From the NCBI GenBank assembly GCA_964415605.1, contig CAYQBA010000070.1, positions 1-22,046 of the forward strand: a stretch of DNA of 22,046 bases, given 5' to 3'. Positions 6,953 through 13,397 of this stretch are shown here, piece after piece (positions within the stretch are counted from its first letter, which is position 1; every line of letters begins with the position of its first letter). Below the pieces are notes generated by a model, which did no database searches, was not told the DNA's origin, and saw only the letters and a list, made by a program, of their open reading frames with translations. The position numbers and the translations under genes are program-made. Origin of the DNA: UCB3 sp964415605 (GTDB lineage Bacteria > Chloroflexota > Anaerolineae > Epilineales > Epilineaceae).

Positions 6953-7738
6953 ATGACCGCAGAGCCCAGCCGCGCCGAACGCACAGCGACGCCGTTCGAG
7001 GTCCCCGACCTCAGCGAGAAGGGCGGCATCAAAGACGGCCGGCGCCAGTCGCTCGACCGGCGGCTGTTCATGCAGCTCCAGGCGTTCGGCGGGTGCCGCG
7101 GCGCCGGGCCGCTGATCGACGCCCTGGCCGGCGCGGGGATCCCGGGCGTGCTGTACGCCGACGTCCACGACCCGCGCGGCATCGCGCTCGTGACGTACAG
7201 CGACGACCCGAGCTTCTTCGTCGACACCCTGCGGCCGGTGCTCGCCGGCGGGCCGTTTGGGGACCTCACGCAGAAGCCGGACCTGACGATGCTCGGCCGG
7301 ACGTACGCCCTGGGCTACGAGCCCGACCTCGAGGACGTGCTGCTGCACCGGCCGGTCCGCAACGTGCTCAACCCCGCGTGGCCGTGGGCGGTCTGGTACC
7401 CGCTGCGGCGCAGCGGGGCCTTCGCGCGCCTGCCGGACGACGAGCAGCGGGCGATCCTCAAGGAGCACGGCGTCATCGGGATGACGTACGGGCGCGCGGA
7501 CCTGGCGCACGACATCCGCCTCGCCTGCCACGGGCTGGACCCGCACGACAACGACTTCGTCGTCGGGCTGCTGGGGCGCGACCTGCACCCGCTGTCGGCC
7601 GTCGTGCAGTCGATGCGCGGCACGCAGCAGACGGCGCTTTACCTGACGAGCCTCGGCCCGTTCTTCGTCGGCAAGGCGATCTGGCGGGGCGGCGCTACCA
7701 CAACAACGCGGCCAGCTGGGGGCGATACTCGCGCGTGA
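6953..7738 (+). CDS. Chlorite dismutase-family heme protein (HemQ/ChdC-like)
   Basis: A heme-binding protein of the Cld superfamily. Family members include coproheme decarboxylases (last step of coproporphyrin-dependent heme synthesis), heme peroxidases and true chlorite dismutases. Seen in 261 residues: an N-terminal ferredoxin-like half (LFMQLQAFGGC, 38-48), AVWYPLRRSGAFARLP (146-161), ILKEHGVIGMTYG (168-180; H172 is the likely proximal heme ligand), DIRLACHGLDPHDNDFVVG (187-205) and GPFFVGKAIW (235-244), a typical family end. The last 17 residues (from R245) look like random read-through into the antisense of the neighbouring gene. CGGAGG at 6939-6944, eight bases before the ATG, sets the start. 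Coproheme decarboxylation is the likeliest role for a housekeeping copy, but the sequence alone does not settle the reaction. Confidence 0.85.
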   Translation: MTAEPSRAERTATPFEVPDLSEKGGIKDGRRQSLDRRLFMQLQAFGGCRGAGPLIDALAGAGIPGVLYADVHDPRGIALVTYSDDPSFFVDTLRPVLAGGPFGDLTQKPDLTMLGRTYALGYEPDLEDVLLHRPVRNVLNPAWPWAVWYPLRRSGAFARLPDDEQRAILKEHGVIGMTYGRADLAHDIRLACHGLDPHDNDFVVGLLGRDLHPLSAVVQSMRGTQQTALYLTSLGPFFVGKAIWRGGATTTTRPAGGDTRA

Positions 7739-8576
7739 GGTCGTGCTCGTCGCCGAGCGCCTTGAAGATCGCCAACATGCGCTCGTGCGCGCGGTCGTGG
7801 TAGGCGTCGCGGTCGAGCTTCATGATCTCGAGCAACCCTTCGAGCGCCTCGCGGTACTGCTCGCGGGCGGTGAGGGCGGCGGTGAGCTCGAGGCGGGCGT
7901 CCATGTCGTCGGGGTTGTCGGCGACGCGCCGGCGGGCCTCGGTCTCGCCCCCCGACACGCCGCTCTCGGCCTGGAAGCGGGCCTTGGCCGCCCACGACTC
8001 GGCCTTCTCGCGCTCGGGGGTACCGTGGGGCACGCGGTCGAGGAAGCCGATGGCCTCGTGCGTGCGGCGCGTGTTGAAGAGGACGCGCCCGAGGCCGAGC
8101 AGGGCCCGCGGGTGCTCGGCCTCCAGCGCCAGCGCGGCGCGGTAGCCCGCCTCGGCCGCCGCCAGGTCTTCGGAGGCCTCGCTGGCCATGGCGTCCTCGG
8201 CCAGGCGGTCGGCTTCGCCGGGCACGACGTCGTCGATGAACGCGCGGATCTTGGCCTCGGGCAGGGCGCCCATGAAGGCGTTGACGGGCTCGCCTTCGAC
8301 GAAGGCGATGACGGTCGGGATGCTGGTGATGCGGAAGCCGGCGGAGATGCCGGGGTTCTCGTCGGTGTTGACCTTGGCCAGCACCCATTGCCCGCCGGCT
8401 TCGTTGGCCAGCCGCTCGAGGACCGGGCTGAGCGCCCGGCACGGGCCGCACCACGGGGCCCAGAAGTCCACCAGGACCGGCGTATCGTACGAACGATCGA
8501 TCACCTCGGCCTCGAACGCCGCCTCGGTCACGTCGATGACCGCGCTTGGGCTGGTCGCCGTGCTCTCGTACGCCAT
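7695..8576 (-). CDS. Thioredoxin domain-TPR protein (YbbN/CnoX-like)
   Basis: A cytoplasmic thioredoxin fused to a tetratricopeptide-like domain, as in YbbN/CnoX co-chaperones that protect client proteins from oxidation and work with GroEL. Seen in 293 residues: thioredoxin domain about 10-110 with the intact WCGPC site (C43, C46) and the cis-Pro loop TSIPTV (P87), then helical repeats about 115-293 ending in a typical family C-terminus (YRPQLAALLW). E. coli YbbN lacks the full CxxC, so this copy is more likely to be redox-active. The ATG at 8576 follows a near-perfect AGGAGGTGAG at 8581-8590; a longer in-frame ORF to 8720 is rejected for that reason. Its 3' end overlaps the convergent Cld-family gene by 44 bases. 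Confidence 0.93.
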   Translation of the reverse strand: MAYESTATSPSAVIDVTEAAFEAEVIDRSYDTPVLVDFWAPWCGPCRALSPVLERLANEAGGQWVLAKVNTDENPGISAGFRITSIPTVIAFVEGEPVNAFMGALPEAKIRAFIDDVVPGEADRLAEDAMASEASEDLAAAEAGYRAALALEAEHPRALLGLGRVLFNTRRTHEAIGFLDRVPHGTPEREKAESWAAKARFQAESGVSGGETEARRRVADNPDDMDARLELTAALTAREQYREALEGLLEIMKLDRDAYHDRAHERMLAIFKALGDEHDLTREYRPQLAALLW

Positions 8577-8631
8577 TCGCCTCACCTCCTGGGGTCCGTG
8601 GTGGATCGGGCCGCGCCTCGGCCGCCAGCCA

Positions 8632-8659
8632 ATTATACGGTGCGCTGGGGGCGGGACAA
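8632..8659 (-). promoter_or_regulatory. Sigma-70-type promoter of the thioredoxin-TPR gene
   Basis: On the minus strand, TTGTCC (8659-8654) and a consensus TATAAT (8637-8632) are separated by 16 bases. Transcription would start near 8625, giving a leader of about 50 bases that carries the strong ribosome site at 8581-8590. Confidence 0.7.
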
Positions 8660-8730
8660 CACGGCGGGGGGAGTGCTGCGGCGGCGTCCAGACCGGCGCG
8701 GGGCGGGGGAACGGCGGCACGGACGCAGTG

Positions 8731-8739
8731 TGTTACACT
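8731..8739 (+). promoter_or_regulatory. Extended -10 promoter of the secreted ten-cysteine protein
   Basis: TG-T-TACACT is an extended -10 located 46 bases before the ATG at 8786. No convincing -35 is seen, which extended -10 promoters tolerate. AGGAGG at 8775-8780 is the ribosome site. Confidence 0.55.
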
Positions 8740-8785
8740 AGGCCCTGATCCCGACGCCGGCCCGCCGGCCCCACAGGAGGTTCCG

Positions 8786-10090
8786 ATGCTGACAGCCCGC
8801 CGAGTCGTGTCGCTTGCCGCATCGCTCGCCGTCATGGTCCCGGCGCTCGCCGCGGCCCGTCCTCAGCCGGCCCGGGGCGCCCCGGCCGCCCAGGATGCGG
8901 CGGCGCGCTTCACCGGCGCGGTGATCGGCAGCCCCGCGGGCGCGTTCGCGACGCACGACATCGCGGCGCCGGCGGGCGCACGCGTGACGGTCGTGCTCCG
9001 TCAGACCAACGCCCCGTGCCTCGTCGGGCGCAAGGACGGCGAGAACCGCGGCGACCTGTACGTCGAGGCGGATCTCCAGCCGGGGCGCGCCGGCCCGAGC
9101 GTGGAGCAGGCCGCGTGCCGGCAGGGGTTGTCGTTCGTGGCCACCGGCCGGCCGGCCCGGCTGCGGGTGGCCAACTACTCGCGCGGGTTCGTGGCGGAGT
9201 ACGACCTGGCCGTGAGCGGCGCCGGCGTGACGGGCGGAGCCCAGTGCCTGCCGGCGTGGGACCTGGCGGCCGACTACCGGCCGTGGCCCGGCCAGGCGAA
9301 TCCCGGGCCGGATCGCGCCGGCCGGGCCGGTGTGTGGGCCTACCTGGAGGGCGCGTCGCTCGCGCGCGACCCGGGCACGTTCTCGCTCCTGCCGGGCGCG
9401 GCGTTCGAGACGTCGGTGTGCGGCCAGAGCGGCCTGGAGGCCTGGGTGTCGGGGCGCCCCGACCTCGGCGCGCCGTCGATCGTGTTCAACCGCGCGGCCG
9501 TCAACCGCACGTGCTTCGCGACCCGGCCGCCGATCGTGTACCCGAGCGGGCGCGCGGTGGCCCATCCGGGCGACGGCCGGTTGATGGTGGTGCGCTGGCG
9601 GAGCCCGGTCCGCGACGGCATTCGGATCGCGCTCACGGTGCGCGACGCGGACGCCGGCGGCGGCGACGGGGTGCTGTGGTACCTGGCCCAGGGCGTGACC
9701 CGGCTCGGCTCGGGCGGGCTGCAGAACGGCACCGGGCCGTTGTCGTTCACGACGACGTCGGCGGTGGTGCCGGGTGAGGAGGTGTACCTCATGCTCGACC
9801 CGAAGGACGATTTCTTCCACGACAGCACGCAGGTGGACTTCACGATCCGGGGCAACGCCTCGACGTGCCCGAGCCCGACGGCCTGCCCGAACCTCAGGGC
9901 CCCGGCAACCGTGGTGCGGGCTGCGCTGGCCGATCCGGCGGCGGTGGCGGGCTGGGGCCAGCTCTGTAACCCGAACGCGCCGTTCCACCCGGTCAACAAC
10001 GGGTACCGGACGTCGCTCGGCCTGCGGAACCCGAACGAGCCGTACGACGTGCTTGGGAACCCGCCGGAGTATCGCTGCGGCTGCCGGTAG
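8786..10090 (+). CDS. Secreted ten-cysteine beta-rich protein, function unknown
   Basis: I do not recognise a named family. The 434-residue product starts with a signal peptide (MLTARRVVSL, then an Ala/Val-rich core; cleavage near residues 24-32). Two beta-rich regions follow, at about 40-150 and 250-375. The second contains DGVLWYLAQG and a GEEVYLMLDP...D-S-T-x-V-D-F-T-I pattern, resembling beta-sandwich modules often found next to glycan-binding domains in secreted proteins (inference). The mature part has ten cysteines, including CPSPTAC and a C-terminal CGC, suggesting disulfide bonding outside the cytoplasm. No catalytic motif, sortase signal or membrane anchor is visible. The start is fixed by AGGAGG five bases before the ATG; a longer upstream reading frame from 8546 lacks a ribosome site and would overlap the divergent thioredoxin gene. 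Confidence 0.8.
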   Translation: MLTARRVVSLAASLAVMVPALAAARPQPARGAPAAQDAAARFTGAVIGSPAGAFATHDIAAPAGARVTVVLRQTNAPCLVGRKDGENRGDLYVEADLQPGRAGPSVEQAACRQGLSFVATGRPARLRVANYSRGFVAEYDLAVSGAGVTGGAQCLPAWDLAADYRPWPGQANPGPDRAGRAGVWAYLEGASLARDPGTFSLLPGAAFETSVCGQSGLEAWVSGRPDLGAPSIVFNRAAVNRTCFATRPPIVYPSGRAVAHPGDGRLMVVRWRSPVRDGIRIALTVRDADAGGGDGVLWYLAQGVTRLGSGGLQNGTGPLSFTTTSAVVPGEEVYLMLDPKDDFFHDSTQVDFTIRGNASTCPSPTACPNLRAPATVVRAALADPAAVAGWGQLCNPNAPFHPVNNGYRTSLGLRNPNEPYDVLGNPPEYRCGCR

Positions 10091-10167
10091 GGCGGGCTGG
10101 CGGTCGAGCGTCGATCAGCCGGGAGAGGCCCCGCCGCCTGACGCGCACCCGACGGCCTCCTGCGCGG

Positions 10168-10176
10168 TGCTACCAT
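10168..10176 (+). promoter_or_regulatory. Extended -10 of a leaderless promoter
   Basis: TG-C-TACCAT ends 8 bases before the ATG at 10185, which has no Shine-Dalgarno. This spacing places the transcription start at or next to the start codon. It would drive the nucleotidyltransferase and the two small nuclease-like genes behind it. Confidence 0.5.
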
Positions 10177-10184
10177 TCCGCCCC

Positions 10185-11135
10185 ATGACCGCCGCCCCCA
10201 CCCTCGTCGTCCTGGCCGCCGGCGTCGGCAGCCGCTACGGCGGGCTCAAGCAGATCGAGCCGGTCGGCCCGGCCGGCGAGATCGTGCTGGAGTACGCCGC
10301 CTTCGACGCCCGGCGCGCCGGCTTCGGGCGCGTCGTCTTCGTCATCCGGCGCGACATCGAGGCCGACTTCCGGAGCTTGGTCGAGCCGCGCCTTGGCGGC
10401 GCGATCGACGTCGCCTACGCGTTCCAGGATCTCGACGACGTCCCGCCGCCGTTCACCGTCCCGCCGACCCGCCACAAGCCATGGGGCACGGCGCATGCCG
10501 TGCGGGCCTGCCGCCATGCCGTCGACGGCCCGTTTGCCGTCGTCAACGCCGACGACTTCTATGGCCGCGCCGCTTTCGCGCGCCTCGGCGACGCACTGCG
10601 CGGGGCCGCGCCGCCGCTCGGCATCGACCGCGGCCCCGACGCCGTCGACACCTACTTCCTCGTCAGCTATCCGCTGCGCGCGACGCTGTCCGAGCACGGC
10701 TCGGTCTCGCGCGGCATCTGCACCGTGGACGGCGGCGGGCATCTCGCCCGGGTCGCGGAGCGGCTGCGCATCGAGCCCGACGGGGTCGACGCCCAATACC
10801 TCGACGACGACGGTGCCTGGCATCGACTCGCCGGCGACACGCCGGTGTCGATGAACCTCTGGGGCTTCACCCCAAGCATCTTCCCCCATCTCGAGCACGC
10901 CTTCGCGGCGTTCCTCCGCGCCCACGGCCGGGACGACGCCGCCGAGCTGCACCTGCCGGCGGTCGTCGACGCCGCGGTCCGCGCCGGCGCCGCGCGCGTC
11001 CGCGTGGTCAGCGCGGGTGCCCGTTGGCTCGGCGTCACGTACCCCGCCGACGTGCCCGCGGCGGTCGCCGGCATCCGCGCGCTCGTCGAGGCCGGCGAGT
11101 ACCCGTCGCCGCTGTGGGCGGCCGCCGTGCCGTGA
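10185..11135 (+). CDS. NTP-transferase-fold nucleotidyltransferase
   Basis: A 316-residue enzyme of the GT-A-like nucleotidyltransferase superfamily, which joins NTPs to sugar phosphates or related alcohols. Seen: the N-terminal nucleotide-binding signature LAAGVGSRYGGLKQ (10-23), KPWGTAHAV (98-106), and the metal-binding block PFAVVNADDFYG (116-127; D123, D124). SMNLWGFTP follows in the second half. The exact substrate is not readable; no sugar-pathway genes adjoin it. The ATG at 10185 lacks a ribosome site but has an extended -10 eight bases upstream, so it is probably leaderless. Its stop overlaps the start of the next gene in a GTGA sequence (11132-11135), implying translational coupling. 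Confidence 0.85.
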   Translation: MTAAPTLVVLAAGVGSRYGGLKQIEPVGPAGEIVLEYAAFDARRAGFGRVVFVIRRDIEADFRSLVEPRLGGAIDVAYAFQDLDDVPPPFTVPPTRHKPWGTAHAVRACRHAVDGPFAVVNADDFYGRAAFARLGDALRGAAPPLGIDRGPDAVDTYFLVSYPLRATLSEHGSVSRGICTVDGGGHLARVAERLRIEPDGVDAQYLDDDGAWHRLAGDTPVSMNLWGFTPSIFPHLEHAFAAFLRAHGRDDAAELHLPAVVDAAVRAGAARVRVVSAGARWLGVTYPADVPAAVAGIRALVEAGEYPSPLWAAAVP

Positions 11136-11371
11136 GCCCCACCCCCTACCGCCGCGCCAGCGAGATCGGCGCCTACGTCTACTGCCGGCGCGCCTGGTGG
11201 CTCGAGCACGTCCGGGGCCGGCCGTCGACCAACACCGCGGCCCGCCGGGCGGGCACCGCCGCGCATGCCCGGTTCGGGCGGAGCGTGCACCGGGCGCTTC
11301 GGCTGCGGCGGATCGCGTTCGGCCTTGCCCTCGTCGCGATCGGGCTGATCGTCGCCGGGCTGCTGCGCTGA
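11132..11371 (+). CDS. Small membrane protein carrying the N-terminal motifs of a Cas4/Dna2-like nuclease
   Basis: A 79-residue protein beginning with GTG inside the stop of the preceding gene (GTGA). Residues 6-23 read like the start of Cas4 nucleases: YRRASEIGAYVYCRRAWW, with C18 where Cas4 has its first iron-sulfur cysteine. RRAGTAAHARFGR (38-50) matches the RecB/Cas4 motif I pattern G-x3-H (G41, H45). Residues 61-79 form one hydrophobic helix after a basic RLRR stretch, predicting an N-in, C-out topology. There is no D, E-x-K or C-terminal cysteine cluster here; those are in the next gene. It is therefore probably one half of a two-subunit nuclease. Neither half alone would have a complete active site. 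The alternative is a decayed single gene, but each half keeps clean motifs and its own membrane helix. Confidence 0.72.
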   Translation: MSPTPYRRASEIGAYVYCRRAWWLEHVRGRPSTNTAARRAGTAAHARFGRSVHRALRLRRIAFGLALVAIGLIVAGLLR

Positions 11372-11477
11372 CGGCGTGCCCCGTGGATGGCCCGCCCGTT
11401 GACGGGCGCCGGATCCGACGGGACCGCGATGTGCGGCACGCCATGAACGCTTCGATCGCCCCCGCCGCGCGGCCCCG

Positions 11478-11996
11478 ATGACGCCCATCCTCGCCGGCTT
11501 CGTCCTCCTCGTGGCGGCGCTCTGGCTGTGGCGCCTGGCCGCCGCCGAGCCGGCCGTCGCGCGGCTGCCGCGAGCACGCGTGCGCTACGACGACGCGTCG
11601 CCGGGCCGGCCGGTCGAGGCGCCGCTGGTCTCGCACCGCCACCGCCTCGCCGGGCGGCCCGACTTCCTGCTGGCGCAGCGCGGCCAGATCATCCCGGTGG
11701 AGGCCAAACCGACGCGCACGGCAACCACGCCCCTGCCAGGCGACGTCCTCCAGCTGATGGCCTATTGCCTGCTCGTCGAGGACGTGCTCGGCCAGCGGCC
11801 GGCCTTCGGCATCCTGCGCTACGCGGACCGGAGCTGGGATGTCGCGTTCGACGCCGACGCCCGCGCGCACGTGCTGGCCGTGCTCGATGCGATGGCGGCC
11901 GACGCCGCGGCGACGGACGTCGCGCGCAGCCACGACCGGCCGGGGCGTTGCGCCGGCTGCGGCCTGCGCGATGCCTGCGACCAGCGGCTGGCGTGA
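11478..11996 (+). CDS. Membrane-anchored Cas4/Dna2-like PD-(D/E)XK nuclease, catalytic half
   Basis: A 172-residue protein with one N-terminal transmembrane helix (about 3-22) followed by a basic RARVR stretch. The nuclease part contains HRLAGRPDFLL (D62, motif II), IIPVEAKP (E75-x-K77, motif III), LQLMAYCLLVE (Q92, Y96) and a C-terminal CAGCGLRDAC cluster (C158, C161, C167). In Cas4 enzymes that cluster, with one N-terminal Cys, holds a 4Fe-4S centre. The fourth Cys and the upstream G-x3-H motif are missing here and are supplied by the 79-residue protein encoded 106 bases upstream. Cas4-type nucleases act as ssDNA exonucleases; membrane tethering suggests DNA processing at the envelope, for example uptake or defence (inference). 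No Shine-Dalgarno precedes the ATG and no upstream in-frame start exists after the TGA at 11400. Confidence 0.82.
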   Translation: MTPILAGFVLLVAALWLWRLAAAEPAVARLPRARVRYDDASPGRPVEAPLVSHRHRLAGRPDFLLAQRGQIIPVEAKPTRTATTPLPGDVLQLMAYCLLVEDVLGQRPAFGILRYADRSWDVAFDADARAHVLAVLDAMAADAAATDVARSHDRPGRCAGCGLRDACDQRLA

Positions 11997-12065
11997 GGCG
12001 CGGCGCCCGCCGCGGACGCCGCGGTCCGCGCAGACCCGCCGCCGTCAACGGGCAGCGCGCCCCAT

Positions 12066-12094
12066 TTGCCCCGCCGGGGCGATATCCATATCAT
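12066..12094 (+). promoter_or_regulatory. Promoter of the SAM-riboswitch operon
   Basis: TTGCCC (12066-12071) and TATCAT (12089-12094) are separated by exactly 17 bases. Transcription would begin near 12101, about 20 bases before the riboswitch aptamer. Confidence 0.7.
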
Positions 12095-12122
12095 CTTCCG
12101 CCGACAACCGAAGACCCTGACG

Positions 12123-12224
12123 TCTTATCGAGAGGGGTGGAGGGACCGGCCCGACGAAACCCCGGCAACCAGGCGCAAGCCCAGGTGCCAAATCCGGCAG
12201 TCCGTCGCGGGCTGGAAGATGAGA
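12123..12224 (+). promoter_or_regulatory. SAM-I (S-box) riboswitch
   Basis: The aptamer shows the class I order of elements. P1 pairs TCTTATC (12123-12129) with GATGAGA (12218-12224), including one G-U pair. CGAGAGGGGTGGAGGGAC and CGAAACCCCGGCAACC follow in the conserved P2/kink-turn positions. P3 is formed by GGCAACC and GGTGCC, then AAATCC begins the P4 region, closed by CCGGC/GCTGG. An intrinsic terminator starts 10 bases later, so this is a transcriptional OFF switch: SAM binding stabilises P1 and allows termination. GAAGA at 12215-12219 can pair with TCTTC at 12237-12241 in the terminator's 5' arm, giving a plausible antiterminator. It controls the adenosine-kinase-like gene and metK. 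Confidence 0.95.
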
Positions 12225-12233
12225 GGCTTCGAC

Positions 12234-12262
12234 CGCTCTTCGCCTGCGAAGAGCGTTTTTTT
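12234..12262 (+). terminator. Intrinsic terminator of the SAM-I riboswitch
   Basis: CGCTCTTCG and CGAAGAGCG form a 9-bp stem with a CCTG loop, followed by seven Ts (12256-12262). It is the expression platform of the riboswitch and the only classic T-tract terminator in the window. Confidence 0.93.
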
Positions 12263-12283
12263 GTGCCGTGCCACCGCGCACAT

Positions 12284-12302
12284 GCCGGGCGCCCCGCCCG
12301 GC
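12284..12302 (+). other. GC hairpin between the riboswitch terminator and the kinase start
   Basis: GCCGGGCG and CGCCCGGC form a perfect 8-bp stem on a 3-base CCC loop, 21 bases after the T-tract and 26 bases before the ribosome site. There is no T-run, so it is not a second terminator by itself. It may protect or shape the leader of read-through transcripts. Confidence 0.4.
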
Positions 12303-12342
12303 GTCCCGCGCGGGGCTCATCATGCCCAGGAGCAGCCTGGCC

Positions 12343-13359
12343 GTGCGCATCATCGTCACCGGCTCGATCGCCTACGACTACATCATGTCGTTCCCCGGCG
12401 ACTTCAGCGAGCACATCCTGCCCGACAAGATCGACGTCCTGTCGGTCAGCTTCCTCGTCGACAGCCTGCGGCGCGTGCCGGGCGGCTGCGCGGCCAACAT
12501 CGCCTACAACCTCGCGCTGCTCGGCGAGCGGCCGACGATCATGGCCACGGTGGGCGCCGACTTCGCCGCCGACGAGGCGCGGCTGGCCGCCGCCGGCATC
12601 GACGTGTCGCTGATGCGCACGGTGCCCGACGAGTCCACGGCCAGCTTCTTTGTGTCCACCGACCGCCAGAACCGGCAGATCGCCAGCTTCTACGTCGGCG
12701 CCATGGGCCACGCCGACCGGCTGACGTTCCACGACCTGTCGGCGCGCGACGTGCGGCTGGCGATCATCGCGCCCAACGCGCCGGACGCCATGCTGAAGTA
12801 CGTGCGCGAGTGCAAGGCCCTCGGCATCCCCTACGTCTACGACCCCAGCCAGCAGATCGTCCGCCTGGACGCCGCCGCGCTGATCGACGGCATCCAGGGC
12901 AGCCGCGTGTTCATCGCCAACGAGTACGAGTTCGCGCTGGTGGAGGAGAAGACCGGGCTGGGCGTGGAAGACGTGCTCACCATGACCGACATTCTCATCG
13001 TCACGCGCGGCGAGCACGGCAGCGTGATCCGCGCCGGGCACCACGTCGACTGGATCCCCGCCGTGCCCACGACCGCCGAGGTCGACCCCACCGGCGTGGG
13101 CGACGCCTACCGCGCCGGCGTGATGTTCGGCCTGTTGCGCGGCCTGGCGTGGCCCGTGGCCGGGCGGGTCGGCGCGCTGTGCGCCACGTATGCCCTCGAG
13201 GTGCTCGGCACCCAGGGGCACCACTACACCGCGCCGGCCTTCCTGGCGCGCTACGCGGCGAGCTTCGGCGCGCCGCCCGCCGAGCTGGTACAGGCGCTCG
13301 GCCCGGCGCCGGCCACCACCGACGCCCCCGCCGCGCAGGCGACCGCGGCGTCCACCTGA
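12343..13359 (+). CDS. PfkB-family carbohydrate/adenosine kinase
   Basis: A ribokinase-fold kinase of 338 residues. Its operon with metK under a SAM riboswitch points to adenosine as substrate: adenosine is released from S-adenosylhomocysteine and must be phosphorylated to AMP to keep methylation running. Seen: MRIIVTGSIAYDYI at the N-terminus, PGGCAANIAYNLALLG (46-61; the GG motif of PfkB signature 1 with GCAAN) and DPTGVGDAYRAG (248-259; D254 is the catalytic base). The GTG at 12343 has AGGAG at 12328-12332 ten bases upstream and begins exactly where relatives begin. An in-frame ATG at 12322 would add seven residues and lacks a good ribosome site. The substrate is inferred from context; other PfkB sugars cannot be excluded from sequence alone. 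Confidence 0.9.
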   Translation: MRIIVTGSIAYDYIMSFPGDFSEHILPDKIDVLSVSFLVDSLRRVPGGCAANIAYNLALLGERPTIMATVGADFAADEARLAAAGIDVSLMRTVPDESTASFFVSTDRQNRQIASFYVGAMGHADRLTFHDLSARDVRLAIIAPNAPDAMLKYVRECKALGIPYVYDPSQQIVRLDAAALIDGIQGSRVFIANEYEFALVEEKTGLGVEDVLTMTDILIVTRGEHGSVIRAGHHVDWIPAVPTTAEVDPTGVGDAYRAGVMFGLLRGLAWPVAGRVGALCATYALEVLGTQGHHYTAPAFLARYAASFGAPPAELVQALGPAPATTDAPAAQATAAST

Positions 13360-13397
13360 CGATTCCTCGACGACCTCTGAGACAGGAGCTCAGCCCC

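Noticed and set aside
10095..10120. Hairpin after the ten-cysteine protein gene
   Set aside because: The pairing (GGCTG/CAGCC plus TCGA/TCGA) is short and broken by an internal loop, with no T-run.
12004..12034. Hairpin CGCGGAC/GTCCGCG (12011-12030) as the terminator of the nuclease operon
   Set aside because: The stem has only 7 bp with a 6-base loop and no T-tract; such short GC stems are expected often at this base composition.
10996..12050. CRISPR-cas locus around the Cas4-like genes
   Set aside because: No direct repeats with regular spacers and no cas1, cas2 or effector genes are visible in the window; Cas4-like nucleases also occur outside CRISPR.
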